This document shows positions 46,986-58,467 of a DNA stretch of 64,000 nt, one piece after another. Made by a program: the position numbers and the translations under genes. The notes under the pieces are model-generated. The model did no database searches, had not been told where the DNA came from, and saw only the letters and a list, made by a program, of their open reading frames with translations. This stretch comes from Candidatus Leucobacter sulfamidivorax. GTDB taxonomy: Bacteria; Actinomycetota; Actinomycetes; Actinomycetales; Microbacteriaceae. The stretch is taken from NCBI GenBank assembly GCA_016771945.1, contig QZLF01000003.1:496001-560000 (forward strand), in the 5' to 3' direction. Position 1 is the stretch's first letter. The number at the start of each line of letters is the position of its first letter.

Positions 46986-47993
46986 CTACTGGGTCTCCGC
47001 GGTCTCGTCCTTCGCGGTCTCATCGGTTCCGGTGCCGGATCCGCTGTCGCTCTTCCCGTCGAGCTCCGACTTGAGCTTGGCGAGGTACATCTCGAACTCG
47101 CCGTCGCGATCCGAACGCCACTCCTGGCCGTTGACGACGACGAGCGGCGTGCCGCGCAGACGCTGCGGGCCGTCGGCGTCCTGGTACTCGAGCTGCCCGT
47201 TGACCACGTCCCGGACGAGCTGCGCGCCGTCGGCGAGGCCGACGATCCCGTCCTCGGTCGCGGCCTTGGTGTTGCCCGAGATGAAGCCGGCGAAGCGCAC
47301 GTCCTTCACGCACTGCTTGAGCTCGTCGTTCACGTCGGCGCCGGCGAGCTCCGCCTGCTCGAGCAGCTCCTCGTCGGTGAGCCCGCCGTTCTCCCCCACC
47401 TGCGTGTGGATCTCGGTGCTCAGCAGCGTGTTGTGCAGTTTGAAGGCGATCCCCGGGTCGGGGTTCTGGTCGACGAGGCAGGAGACGAGGTTCGCCGCGC
47501 GGGTCGAGTAGCGCGCGCCGCCGGTCGCCGGGTCGAGGATGTTCACCGGGTAGATCTGCAGGGTCGCATCGCCGCTGCCGACCCAGTTCTCCAACACCGA
47601 GCCGTAGGCCTCCTCGAACTCGGAGCAGTGCACGCAGCTGTAGTCCACGTAGACCGTGATGTCGAGCGGCGTCTTCGTGCGATCCACCGTCGGCGCGACC
47701 CGGGGCTCGCCGTCGGAGAGGGCCGGCCCGCTGACCACGGCGAGGTCCTTGGCGATCACCACGCCACCGGAGGCCATGTTCTGGGGACCCGGTCCCGCCG
47801 GCTTCATGGTCTGCATGAGCACGAGGCCGACGACCGCGAGGATCGCCAGCACGCCCACCACGATGCCGCCCTGCAGCAGCAGCCGATTGCGCTTCTCGCG
47901 CTTCTTCTCGGCCTCTCTGGCGAGGCGCGCCTGCTCGCGCGCCTGCTCGCGGCGCTCGTTCTTCGTCAGCCGCTTGTCGCTATCGTTCACCAT
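46986..47993 (-). CDS. DsbA-family thiol oxidoreductase, membrane anchored
   Basis: 335 residues. A long basic cytoplasmic start (NERREQAREQARLAREAEKK), one TM helix (LLLQGGIVVGVLAILAVVGL), then a thioredoxin-fold DsbA domain with active site CVHC in YVDYSCVHCSEFEEAYG and cis-Pro in RGTPLVVV. An acidic Ser/Gly/Thr tail ends it. It acts on extracytoplasmic disulfides. First chromosomal gene right of the prophage. Confidence 0.9.
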   Translation of the reverse strand: MVNDSDKRLTKNERREQAREQARLAREAEKKREKRNRLLLQGGIVVGVLAILAVVGLVLMQTMKPAGPGPQNMASGGVVIAKDLAVVSGPALSDGEPRVAPTVDRTKTPLDITVYVDYSCVHCSEFEEAYGSVLENWVGSGDATLQIYPVNILDPATGGARYSTRAANLVSCLVDQNPDPGIAFKLHNTLLSTEIHTQVGENGGLTDEELLEQAELAGADVNDELKQCVKDVRFAGFISGNTKAATEDGIVGLADGAQLVRDVVNGQLEYQDADGPQRLRGTPLVVVNGQEWRSDRDGEFEMYLAKLKSELDGKSDSGSGTGTDETAKDETAETQ

Positions 47994-48071
47994 GTCTCGT
48001 CACTCTCCGATAGGGCCCGACCCGACGCGGTCGCAGTGAGCGCCGCAGCCGTCCGGGGTCTGTCGTACGCG

Positions 48072-50843
<2,772 letters not shown>

Positions 50844-50997
50844 GTGTGTCTCCTGTGTGGTCAGACGGTGACGCGGGCTTCACCCGGAGCCCGGGTACGC
50901 CTCACCGCCGTTGCCGAATTGTGACAACGGTTCAGCTTAGCAAGCCGGGCTCGCGCCCGCCTGGGAGGCGGCGGAGCCCGGCCGGCACGACGAGCGA

Positions 50998-51059
50998 CCG
51001 AGGCCGCCTGCGGCCTCGGTCAGGCCTCGGCGAGTGAGATCACACCGTAGTTCCACCCC
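50998..51059. repeat. 62-bp duplicate of hpf 3' end, distal copy
   Basis: Identical to 51104-51165, 106 bp away, with 44 bp between. It contains the last hpf codons, stop and the GAGGCCGC/GCGGCCTC hairpin, but no attached gene. Confidence 0.9.
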
Positions 51060-51103
51060 CGGCCAGCCGCTGAAGCAGAGCATCGCTCTGCGCGGCGATG
51101 CCG

Positions 51104-51165
51104 CCGAGGCCGCCTGCGGCCTCGGTCAGGCCTCGGCGAGTGAGATCACACCGTAGTTCCACCCC
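51104..51165. repeat. 62-bp repeat, gene-proximal copy
   Basis: Covers the last 40 bp of hpf and the 22 bp after it, including a hairpin (GAGGCCGC-AG-GCGGCCTC) that may terminate hpf. Confidence 0.9.
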
Positions 51166-51758
51166 TTGCGCCGGTAGACGACGCTCGGCTTGCGCGATCC
51201 GGCCTCGACGAAGAGGAAGAAGTCGTGCCCGACGAGCTCCATCTGGTCGACGGCCTCCTCGACCGTGAAGTGCTCGGCGGGGAACTCCTTCTGCCTGATC
51301 ACGACGGGCGTATAGTCTTCGCGGGCCTCCTCAGTGCCGGCGATCGGCACGGATCCCGTCGCGACGGCCTCGATGGTCTCGAGCGATGCGGGCTGCAGGT
51401 CGACGTCGCTGAAATCGGCGGCCGCAGCCTCGGCCAGCGAGATGCGTCCGCGCCCGCGACGGTCGTGCTGGCGATCCTTCATGCGGCGGATGCGCTCGAG
51501 CACCCGGCCGTAGGCGATGTCAAAGGCGGTGTACTTGTCGCTGCCGACGCTCTCGGCGCGGATCACGGGTCCGGGGCCGACCACGGTGATCTCGACCCGG
51601 TCGCCGTGCTGGGGGCTGCGGTCGCTGAGGCGGGAGACCTTGACCTCGAAGTTCTGAGCCTTCGGAAGCAGGCCGGCTATCTTGTCGGTCTTCGAACCGA
51701 CGTAGTCCTCGAAGCGATCGGTGACGCCCACGCCGCGTCCGCGAATGTTCACATCCAT
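51126..51758 (-). CDS. hpf: Ribosome hibernation promoting factor, long form
   Basis: 210 residues. The N-terminal domain (MDVNIRGRGVGVTDRFEDYV, AFDIAYGRVLERIRRMKDR) binds the 30S subunit; the C-terminal domain (VIRQKEFPAEHFTVEEAVDQ, MELVGHDFFLF) dimerises ribosomes. This domain pair defines the long form that builds 100S ribosomes. The 3' end is duplicated downstream. Confidence 0.95.
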   Translation of the reverse strand: MDVNIRGRGVGVTDRFEDYVGSKTDKIAGLLPKAQNFEVKVSRLSDRSPQHGDRVEITVVGPGPVIRAESVGSDKYTAFDIAYGRVLERIRRMKDRQHDRRGRGRISLAEAAAADFSDVDLQPASLETIEAVATGSVPIAGTEEAREDYTPVVIRQKEFPAEHFTVEEAVDQMELVGHDFFLFVEAGSRKPSVVYRRKGWNYGVISLAEA

Positions 51759-51824
51759 GCTGACCTCCTCGGGTTCAGGCGGGTGGCCCAGACACCGGGC
51801 GCACCATCACGCCTTTCTCGAACC

Positions 51825-52562
51825 CTATCGTTTCGACGGGCCCTCGCTCCACCCCGAACCGCCCCGCGCGTGTCGCCCCTCGTCGCGGCGTTCCACGGCG
51901 CAGAGCGCGACCACGGCGATCACCTGCGCACCGGCCGCGGCGAGCGCCGAGCAGGCCCCGGCCGCCGTCGCGCCGGTCGTGATGACGTCGTCGACGAGCA
52001 CCACTCGGGCCCCGCGCAGCCGCCGCCGCGCGCGGCGGCTCACGGCGACGAGCGCGGCGTTGCGGCGGCGCGCGGAGGCGTCGAGCCCGACCTGCGCGCT
52101 CCGGCCGCGCGCAGCTCGCAGCGCGCCCGGGAGCAGCCGCGCCCCGCCGGGCGGCTTCCCCCGCAGAGCGGCCCGCACGATCAGCTCGACGTGCCGGTAG
52201 CCGCGCCGGCGCACCCGCGACGCCCGGGACGGCGCCGCGACCAGCAGCACTCCGGCCCGGCTCTCCGCTCCCCCGAGCGCCAGCCGCAGGGGCGCCCGCA
52301 GCCGCTCGCCCAGTTCGCGCGCGAAGCCGGTGAGCCCCGCATGCTTGCAGGCCACGAGCAGTGCCCGCAGGGGACCGGAGTACGGCCCCGCGACGCAGGC
52401 GGTCACGCCCACCGGCGCGCGCACCCACCCGGCGCGCCCGCGGTCGCGGCGCAGCACGGCCAGGCAGGCCCCGCAGCAGTCCCGGTCGGGGGCCCCGCAG
52501 GTGACGCACTCGGTCGGCCACAGCAGCGCCGCGAGATCGGCCCGGAGTTCGCGCATCCACAT
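51825..52562 (-). CDS. comF: ComF-family phosphoribosyltransferase-like protein
   Basis: 245 residues, very Arg/Ala-rich. CVTCGAPDRDCCGAC is the N-terminal zinc finger and VVLVDDVITTGATAAG the PRPP loop of the family. In competent bacteria ComF helps DNA uptake; here the role is unproven. Conserved next to hpf and lpqB in actinobacteria. Confidence 0.9.
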   Translation of the reverse strand: MWMRELRADLAALLWPTECVTCGAPDRDCCGACLAVLRRDRGRAGWVRAPVGVTACVAGPYSGPLRALLVACKHAGLTGFARELGERLRAPLRLALGGAESRAGVLLVAAPSRASRVRRRGYRHVELIVRAALRGKPPGGARLLPGALRAARGRSAQVGLDASARRRNAALVAVSRRARRRLRGARVVLVDDVITTGATAAGACSALAAAGAQVIAVVALCAVERRDEGRHARGGSGWSEGPSKR

Positions 52563-52665
52563 GCTCAGAGCCTCGCCCGGCTGCGACGCGCGCGAGCGCG
52601 GATCCGCGCATCCGTGGAGAACCCGACCGATTCCCAGCCCGTTCGACCCTGTGAGCGGCGAAAGC

Positions 52666-54348
52666 CTATCCGGTCTTCGCGATCAGCTCGATCCCCTCTG
52701 CCTGCCGCTGCCAGCCGACGCCCTGCGGCGCGTACATGCGCCCGTCGCCGGCGAGCACGCGCAGCGCGGCGCGCGTACCGCCGCCCGCGAGGCTCACCGC
52801 GTCGGCGACGGTGCCCGAGTCGACGGAGAACTGCCCCGGCGCGCCGATGGTGATCTTGCCTGCGCCGCCCGCACCGCCGAGTCGGGTGAGCGCGGCGAAA
52901 CGGGTGTCGTCGATCCAGTCGAGATCCATGGGCGCCCCGGCGACCCACAGCTGCGTCGTGGCGATCTCCCCGAGTGAGGTCGGTCGCCCTGCGGCGTCGC
53001 GCACGATCCCCGCGACGATCACCGCGCTCGCCTCGCCGTCGGTCACGAGCATCGCGATGCGGGTGCCCCCCTTCGACACGCGCACGGCGACGGGCGCGTG
53101 TCCCTGGAGCCACGGGACCGGCAGCAGCTCCTGGGATTCGCCCGGCTGGGTGACGAGGATCTCGTCCGGTCCCGAGGACGCGTACGACCAGACGTAGCCG
53201 AAGCGGTCGATCGAGGGGGCCAGCAGGCCCGAGCGCACGTCGATCTGGGCGGCCTCGGAGTCCGAGAGCCAGGTCAGGCCCGCGGAATGCAGCACGGCCG
53301 CCGTGCGGTGATCGGCGGCGAGCGAGACCGCCGTGGGGCCGAGCGCGACGATGCGGTCGCCGAGCCCGGCGAGCTCCTGCACCTCACCGCCCGCGTACTC
53401 CCCGAACACCCCGCCGTCGAGCACGATGGTGCCCGGGTGCTCGGCAGCCGCCGAGCCGTCGTCGGGCAGGCCGACGGGGGCGCCGTCGACGACGACGCCG
53501 TTGATCGAGAGCTCGAAGCGCGCCACCCCGGGCACCGACTGCAGGCTCGCGGCGAGCTGCTTCTTCACGAGCTCCATCGTCGCGGCGTCGGCGTCGAGCA
53601 GCTCGACCGAGAGATCGATGTGCGCGGTGCCGTCGGTCACCGGCACGGAGCTCGAGGTGAGGGCCGTGCCACTCGGGAAGGCGCCGCGCAGCACCCCGAT
53701 CATGCTCTCGGAGGGACCGGCCAGGAGCTCGCTCACGATCTGCGTGCTGAGCGTCGCCCGGTTGAGGAACCACCGGGTGTCGGCGATGAGCCGGTTGTCG
53801 GAGGTGAGGAAGTAGAGCTGCCTCGGCGACCAGATCGCGGTGAAGGTGCTCTTGTCGAGGATCACGCCCGCGGGCGCCGAGGAGATGCGCCACTGGCCGT
53901 CCACCTCTTCGAGTTCGAAGCGCATCTCGGTGCGGGGGCCGGGTGCGAGCGGCACAAGAGTGCCGTGCTGGTCGACGGTCGCGATGCCGGAGAGCGAGAG
54001 CAGCCCCACATCGCCCTCCTCGGTCTGGAACGACTGCGTGCCCTCGTCGACGAAGACCCCGAGCGATGGCTCCCACTGGTCCTTGTAGCCGGGGGCGAGG
54101 AACTGGCGCGCGATCGCGTAGTCGTCGGTGCTCGAGGAGCCGGCCCGTACGAAGCCGCGCACGATGTCCTCCTGGCTCGCCCCGGGCGACGGCCCGCCGG
54201 GGTTGAACTGCACCTGCTGCTCGGACTGGCTGAGATCGGTGAGTCCCTCGCGCACCGGTCCCGAGGAGGGAATCGCCTGGCAGGCCGTCAGCGCCGTGAG
54301 CGCGGCCGCGACGAGTGCGGCGGCGGCGAGGCGCAGCGCGCGCTTCAT
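52666..54348 (-). CDS. lpqB: Lipoprotein LpqB
   Basis: 560 residues from ATG 54348. Lipobox LTAC (Cys23), then GerMN-like domain (WFLNRATLSTQIVSELLAGP) and a C-terminal beta-propeller-like region. LpqB interacts with the extracellular part of MtrB and tunes MtrAB signalling. Its start overlaps the mtrB stop. Confidence 0.95.
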   Translation of the reverse strand: MKRALRLAAAALVAAALTALTACQAIPSSGPVREGLTDLSQSEQQVQFNPGGPSPGASQEDIVRGFVRAGSSSTDDYAIARQFLAPGYKDQWEPSLGVFVDEGTQSFQTEEGDVGLLSLSGIATVDQHGTLVPLAPGPRTEMRFELEEVDGQWRISSAPAGVILDKSTFTAIWSPRQLYFLTSDNRLIADTRWFLNRATLSTQIVSELLAGPSESMIGVLRGAFPSGTALTSSSVPVTDGTAHIDLSVELLDADAATMELVKKQLAASLQSVPGVARFELSINGVVVDGAPVGLPDDGSAAAEHPGTIVLDGGVFGEYAGGEVQELAGLGDRIVALGPTAVSLAADHRTAAVLHSAGLTWLSDSEAAQIDVRSGLLAPSIDRFGYVWSYASSGPDEILVTQPGESQELLPVPWLQGHAPVAVRVSKGGTRIAMLVTDGEASAVIVAGIVRDAAGRPTSLGEIATTQLWVAGAPMDLDWIDDTRFAALTRLGGAGGAGKITIGAPGQFSVDSGTVADAVSLAGGGTRAALRVLAGDGRMYAPQGVGWQRQAEGIELIAKTG

Positions 54349-56048
54349 CGTCTCTTCTCCTTCGACACGCGGCGGTGGGGTCTCCGCAGCCAGCCCCCGG
54401 TGACGTCCGGGTCGCCTCCGTCGACCGCCGCGTCCTCGGGCACGAGTGGGATGGGTGAGACGAACGCCGAGGTGCCCTCCCCGCGCGGCAGCGTCAGCCG
54501 GAAGTGGGTGCCCTCGCCGGGCCTCGACCACACCTCGAGCACGCCGCCGTGCACGGCCGCGTCTTCCTGCGCGATCGCGAGCCCGAGCCCGGTGCCGCCG
54601 AGGGTGCGCACGCGCGAGGGATCCGCGCGCCAGAAGCGGTCGAACACCCGCGAGGCGTCCTCGGGATTCATGCCCACGCCCCAGTCGCGCACGCCGATCG
54701 CCACGGCGGCCGCGTTCGAGTCGACCGTGACGACGATCGCCCGCCCCTCGCCGTGCTCGATGGCGTTGCCGACGAGGTTGGAGACGATGCGGCGGATCCG
54801 CCTCCCGTCGACGTCGATGGGGCTGTAGCCGCCGAGTGGACGCACCTCGATGATGCTCGGCGAGAGCGGTTGCAGGTCCGCCACGACCTCGTGCACCAGG
54901 GTGACGAGATTCGTGGGCTCGGTCTCGAGCGTGATGCGACCCGCGTCGTAGCGCGAGATCTCGAGCAGATCGGCGAGCAGCGACTCGAATCGCGCGACCT
55001 GCGCGCCGAGCACCTCGATCGCGCGCGCCTGGGTCGGGTCGGCGTTCTCGCGCTGGCCCTGCAGCACCTCCGTCGCGAGGCGGATCGTGGTCAGCGGGGT
55101 GCGCAGCTCATGCGACACGTCCGAGACGAAGCGCTGCTGCATCTCCGACAGCTGGTCGAGCTCGTCGATGCGGGCCTGCAGCGTGTCGGCCATGTCGTTG
55201 AAGTTCTCGGAGAGCACGTCGAAGTGCTCGTCGTTCTGCAGGGGCATGCGCGCGTCGCTCTCGCCCGCGGCGAGGCGCCGGCTGGCGTCGGCCGCGGCGC
55301 GGATGGGGCGGAACACGACGTTCGAGATGGTCCACACGAGTGCGCCGATGAGCAGCATGAGGATCAGGGCCGTGAGACCCAGCGTGCGCGTGATGAAGCT
55401 CAGCGTGCGCTCGGTGTCGGCGAGGTTGTACCCGATGAAGAGGTCGTAGGTGCCGGCGCCGGTCGGGAAGACGAGGCTCGAGGCCACGAGGATGCCGGGC
55501 CCCTGGGTTCCCGCGTCGCTCGTCAGGTTCACGGGCTGCCAGTACTGCGGCGCCTCGCCCGACACCACCGCCTCGGAGAGCTCGGAGCTCACCGCGTCGA
55601 CGAGCTGCGGCGCAGTCGTGAAGTCGACTGGCGCTTCAGGGAAGGGTTCCTGCCCCGGCTGCCTCCGCACGTAGATGAGCTGGCTCGACGAGGTGTCCTG
55701 CACGGTGCGCCGCACCGACGCGATGAGGGCCGAGAGGGATCCGCGATCGCTCGCCTCGGAGGCGTCGACGAGGCGCTGCGCGGCCAGCGTCGCGCGCGCG
55801 GAGTCCTGCAGCACCTGGTCGCGCCGGGAGGAGAAGAGGTCGTCGCCCACGCTCGTGAGGATGAAGGTGCCCGAGATGAGGATCATCACGCCCGTGATGA
55901 CGCCCGTGATCGTCATGGTGCGCAGCTTGAGCGAGCGCCCCCACCGGGCCCGCAGCGGCCCGAGCACCGGCTGGGTCGCTCGCAGCCAGCGCAGGTGCAG
56001 CCGCCGCAATCGGAGACCGAGCGCGGATCGTCTCCCCTTCGCGCCCAC
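54345..56048 (-). CDS. mtrB: Sensor histidine kinase MtrB
   Basis: 567 residues. Two TM helices flank an extracytoplasmic sensor; then HAMP, H-box FVSDVSHELRTPLTT and ATPase motifs (NLVGNAIEHGEG, GVGMNPEDAS, LGGTGLGLAI). It phosphorylates MtrA, which controls cell wall and division genes. Lies 6 bp after mtrA. Confidence 0.97.
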   Translation of the reverse strand: MGAKGRRSALGLRLRRLHLRWLRATQPVLGPLRARWGRSLKLRTMTITGVITGVMILISGTFILTSVGDDLFSSRRDQVLQDSARATLAAQRLVDASEASDRGSLSALIASVRRTVQDTSSSQLIYVRRQPGQEPFPEAPVDFTTAPQLVDAVSSELSEAVVSGEAPQYWQPVNLTSDAGTQGPGILVASSLVFPTGAGTYDLFIGYNLADTERTLSFITRTLGLTALILMLLIGALVWTISNVVFRPIRAAADASRRLAAGESDARMPLQNDEHFDVLSENFNDMADTLQARIDELDQLSEMQQRFVSDVSHELRTPLTTIRLATEVLQGQRENADPTQARAIEVLGAQVARFESLLADLLEISRYDAGRITLETEPTNLVTLVHEVVADLQPLSPSIIEVRPLGGYSPIDVDGRRIRRIVSNLVGNAIEHGEGRAIVVTVDSNAAAVAIGVRDWGVGMNPEDASRVFDRFWRADPSRVRTLGGTGLGLAIAQEDAAVHGGVLEVWSRPGEGTHFRLTLPRGEGTSAFVSPIPLVPEDAAVDGGDPDVTGGWLRRPHRRVSKEKRR

Positions 56049-56054
56049 GCGAGC

Positions 56055-56738
56055 CTAGTTCACGATGGCGCCGGCGCGGTACCCTACCCCGCGCACGGTC
56101 GTCACGATGGTCGGGTGATCCGGATCGCGCTCGATCTTGGCGCGCAGGCGCTGCACGTGCACGTTGACGAGTCGCGTGTCGGCCTTGTACTGGTAGCCCC
56201 ACACCTTCTCGAGGAGCACCTCGCGCGTGAACACCTGCTGCGGCTTGCGGGCGAGGATCACGAGCAGATCGAACTCGAGCGGGGTGAGCGCGATCACCTG
56301 GTCGCCGCGCCGCACCTCGTGCGCGGAGACGTCGATGTCGACGTCCCCGACCCGCAGGGTCTCGCTCGCGTCCTGCTGCGGCTCGCGCAGGCGCGCGCGG
56401 ATCCGCGCGATCAGCTCGACCGGGTTGAAGGGCTTCACGACGTAGTCGTCGGCGCCCGCCTCGAGTCCGCGCACCACGTCGGTCGTATCGGTGCGCGCGG
56501 TGAGCATGATGATCGGCACGCCCGACTCGGAGCGGATGCGCGCGCACACCTCGATGCCGTCGAGGCCCGGCAGCATGAGATCGAGCAGCACGAGGTCGGG
56601 CCGCATCTCGCGGAACTTCTCGACGGCCTCGGCACCGTCGACGCTGTACTCGGCGAGGAATCCCTCGCCCTGCAGCACCATGCCGAGCATCTCGGCCAGC
56701 GCCCTGTCGTCGTCGACCACCAGAATCCGCGCGCTCAT
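56055..56738 (-). CDS. mtrA: Response regulator MtrA
   Basis: 227 residues from ATG 56738. Receiver domain with DDD pocket (ILVVDDDRAL), phospho-acceptor in LVLLDLMLPG and Lys in VKPFNP; OmpR-type winged helix with EVLLEKVWGYQYKADTRLVN. Essential regulator in many actinobacteria. First gene of mtrA-mtrB-lpqB. Confidence 0.98.
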   Translation of the reverse strand: MSARILVVDDDRALAEMLGMVLQGEGFLAEYSVDGAEAVEKFREMRPDLVLLDLMLPGLDGIEVCARIRSESGVPIIMLTARTDTTDVVRGLEAGADDYVVKPFNPVELIARIRARLREPQQDASETLRVGDVDIDVSAHEVRRGDQVIALTPLEFDLLVILARKPQQVFTREVLLEKVWGYQYKADTRLVNVHVQRLRAKIERDPDHPTIVTTVRGVGYRAGAIVN

Positions 56739-56886
56739 GCCTCCCATTATGTCCGGTATGCCCGGGTGAAGCTGTGTTGCGCCCGCAATACGACTCGCCG
56801 CGCCGCCGCCGCGCCGCGCGCCCCTGTTTCGACATAATGAAACGAATCTGTGGAAATCCCCAGAATCTCAAGAAAGTGAGCCGATC

Positions 56887-57522
56887 ATGACTGGTACCGT
56901 GCGGAACGCGGTGACCGAAGCCATCGCGACCTTCCTGTTCGTCTTCTCCATCATCGCCGCCGTCAACAACGCCGGCCCGCTGGCGCCGCTCGCCATCGGC
57001 TTCGCGCTGATGGTGCTCGTGTACGCGACCGGCCACCTCTCGGGCGGTCACCTGAACCCCGCCGTGACCTTCGGCGCGTTCATCCGCGGGGCCATCGGCG
57101 CAGGCGCCATGGTCGCCTACTGGATCGCCCAGCTCGTGGGCGGCGCGCTGGCCGCGCTGCTCGCCTTCGCGCTCTGGCCGCGGGTCGAGGCCGGCGAGAT
57201 CGACCTCTGGCCCGCCTTCCTCGTCGAGGCGATCTTCACCTTCATCCTCGTCTTCGTGGTGCTCAACGTCGCGACCTCGAAGGACACCGAGGGCAACTCC
57301 TTCTACGGCCTCGCGATCGGCTCGGTCGTCGTCGTCGGCGCCTTCGCGGTCGGCCCGATCTCGGGCGGCGGCTTCAACCCCGCCGTCGCGCTGGGCCTCG
57401 CGATCCACGGCGACTTCGCGTGGTCGAACCTGTGGATGTACATCGTCGCCCCGCTCATCGGCGGCGCGGTGGCCGCGCTCGTGTTCCGCCTGCTGAACAG
57501 CCACGACCTCAAGAAGGCGTAG
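56887..57522 (+). CDS. Aquaporin-family channel
   Basis: 211 residues, six TM helices and two NPA motifs (GGHLNPAVTF and GGGFNPAVAL). The residue set after the second NPA (no Asp) suggests a water-type channel rather than a glycerol facilitator, but this is weak. Its short loops are typical of actinobacterial MIPs. Confidence 0.9.
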   Translation: MTGTVRNAVTEAIATFLFVFSIIAAVNNAGPLAPLAIGFALMVLVYATGHLSGGHLNPAVTFGAFIRGAIGAGAMVAYWIAQLVGGALAALLAFALWPRVEAGEIDLWPAFLVEAIFTFILVFVVLNVATSKDTEGNSFYGLAIGSVVVVGAFAVGPISGGGFNPAVALGLAIHGDFAWSNLWMYIVAPLIGGAVAALVFRLLNSHDLKKA

Positions 57523-57540
57523 GGTTTCCACCCCTCGCGG

Positions 57541-57573
57541 AGGGCCCGTCCCGGCACGACCGGGGCGGGCCCT
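57541..57573. terminator. Bidirectional hairpin between convergent genes
   Basis: AGGGCCCG-T-CCCGG pairs with CCGGG-G-CGGGCCCT around CACGA. It separates the aquaporin from the convergent metallopeptidase-family gene. Confidence 0.7.
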
Positions 57574-57587
57574 CCGCCGTTCCGGGC

Positions 57588-58049
57588 TCAGTAGTGCTCG
57601 AAGCGTCCGGGCAGCACGTCCCAGGGATCGCGCCCGAGGTAGTCGCAGATCGCGCGGTAGACGCAGTGCTCGATGAAGAGGCGGCGGTGCTCGGCGTCGT
57701 CGACGTGCAGCACCTGGGCCCGCTGGATCGGCATCCGGTAGAGCACGATGGTGCGCTTCCGCCGGTCGAGCGAGTAGTACCTCGTCTCATCGGCCTCGAC
57801 CCGGCCGACGGGCACGGTCGCGAAGCCGATCCGCACGCCGCGCAGCTCGTCGCCGAGGTGGTGCCGCAGCATCTCGATCGCGCCGCGCGCCGCGATCTCG
57901 AAGCGGATCACCCGGCTGTCGGGATCGGGCAGCTGCGCTCCGGTGATCGCCGAGCGGATCGGCCGGCGCCCGTGGCGCCGCATCGGCCCGGCGGTACGAC
58001 CCGTCGCGGCGCGAGACGTCCGACCGCGCCTGTTCGCCCATGCCGTCAT
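57588..58049 (-). CDS. Metallopeptidase-family protein lacking HExxH
   Basis: 153 residues. Arg-rich start, then RTIVLYRMPIQRAQVLHVDD and the C-terminal HCVYRAICDYLGRDPWDV, the place where relatives have HExxHxxG; here the zinc motif is degenerate. The family is widespread in actinobacteria and of unknown function. Confidence 0.7.
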   Translation of the reverse strand: MTAWANRRGRTSRAATGRTAGPMRRHGRRPIRSAITGAQLPDPDSRVIRFEIAARGAIEMLRHHLGDELRGVRIGFATVPVGRVEADETRYYSLDRRKRTIVLYRMPIQRAQVLHVDDAEHRRLFIEHCVYRAICDYLGRDPWDVLPGRFEHY

Positions 58050-58097
58050 GCGGCCAGTCTAGGCGGTGGGGCGGGGAGGGGGCTCTACGCTGGAACC

Positions 58098-58343
58098 GTG
58101 ACCGAGCCCCTCGAAGAGCCGCAGGAACCGACCCCCCGCCCCGACGCCCGTCTGTGCGCCCGGATCGGCTGCGGCCGCGACGCCGTCGCGACGCTCACCG
58201 CCGACTACGGCGACCGCATGATGGCGGTGGGGCCCCTCAGTCCCGAGCGCACCCCGCCCGCGCTCGACCTGTGCGCCGAGCACCGCGAGGCGCTGAGCCC
58301 GCCCGAGGGCTGGTCGATCGCCCTGCACGACCCGCAGCGCTGA
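58098..58343 (+). CDS. DUF3499-family protein
   Basis: 81 residues from GTG 58098. CARIGCGRDAVATLTADYGDR and LDLCAEHREALSPPEGWSIA are the two halves of DUF3499, with CxxxxC and CxxH zinc ligands. Widely conserved in actinobacteria, function unknown. Divergent from the gene to its left. Confidence 0.85.
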   Translation: MTEPLEEPQEPTPRPDARLCARIGCGRDAVATLTADYGDRMMAVGPLSPERTPPALDLCAEHREALSPPEGWSIALHDPQR

Positions 58344-58357
58344 TCCCCGCCCCTCGA

Positions 58358-58429
58358 TGGACACGAGTTGTACCGATGCACACGCGTTGGCGCGCGATAT
58401 CCCGTGTGCACCGGTACAACTCGTGTCCA
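58358..58429. repeat. 27-bp inverted repeat, large hairpin
   Basis: Arms 58358-58384 and 58403-58429 match in 26 of 27 positions with an 18-nt loop. No U-tract. It lies between convergent genes; it may be a repeated palindromic element or a terminator. Confidence 0.85.
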
Positions 58430-58467
58430 CCGGCTGAGGAGGGCCGGGCGGGAGGCTCCGCCGGGGC

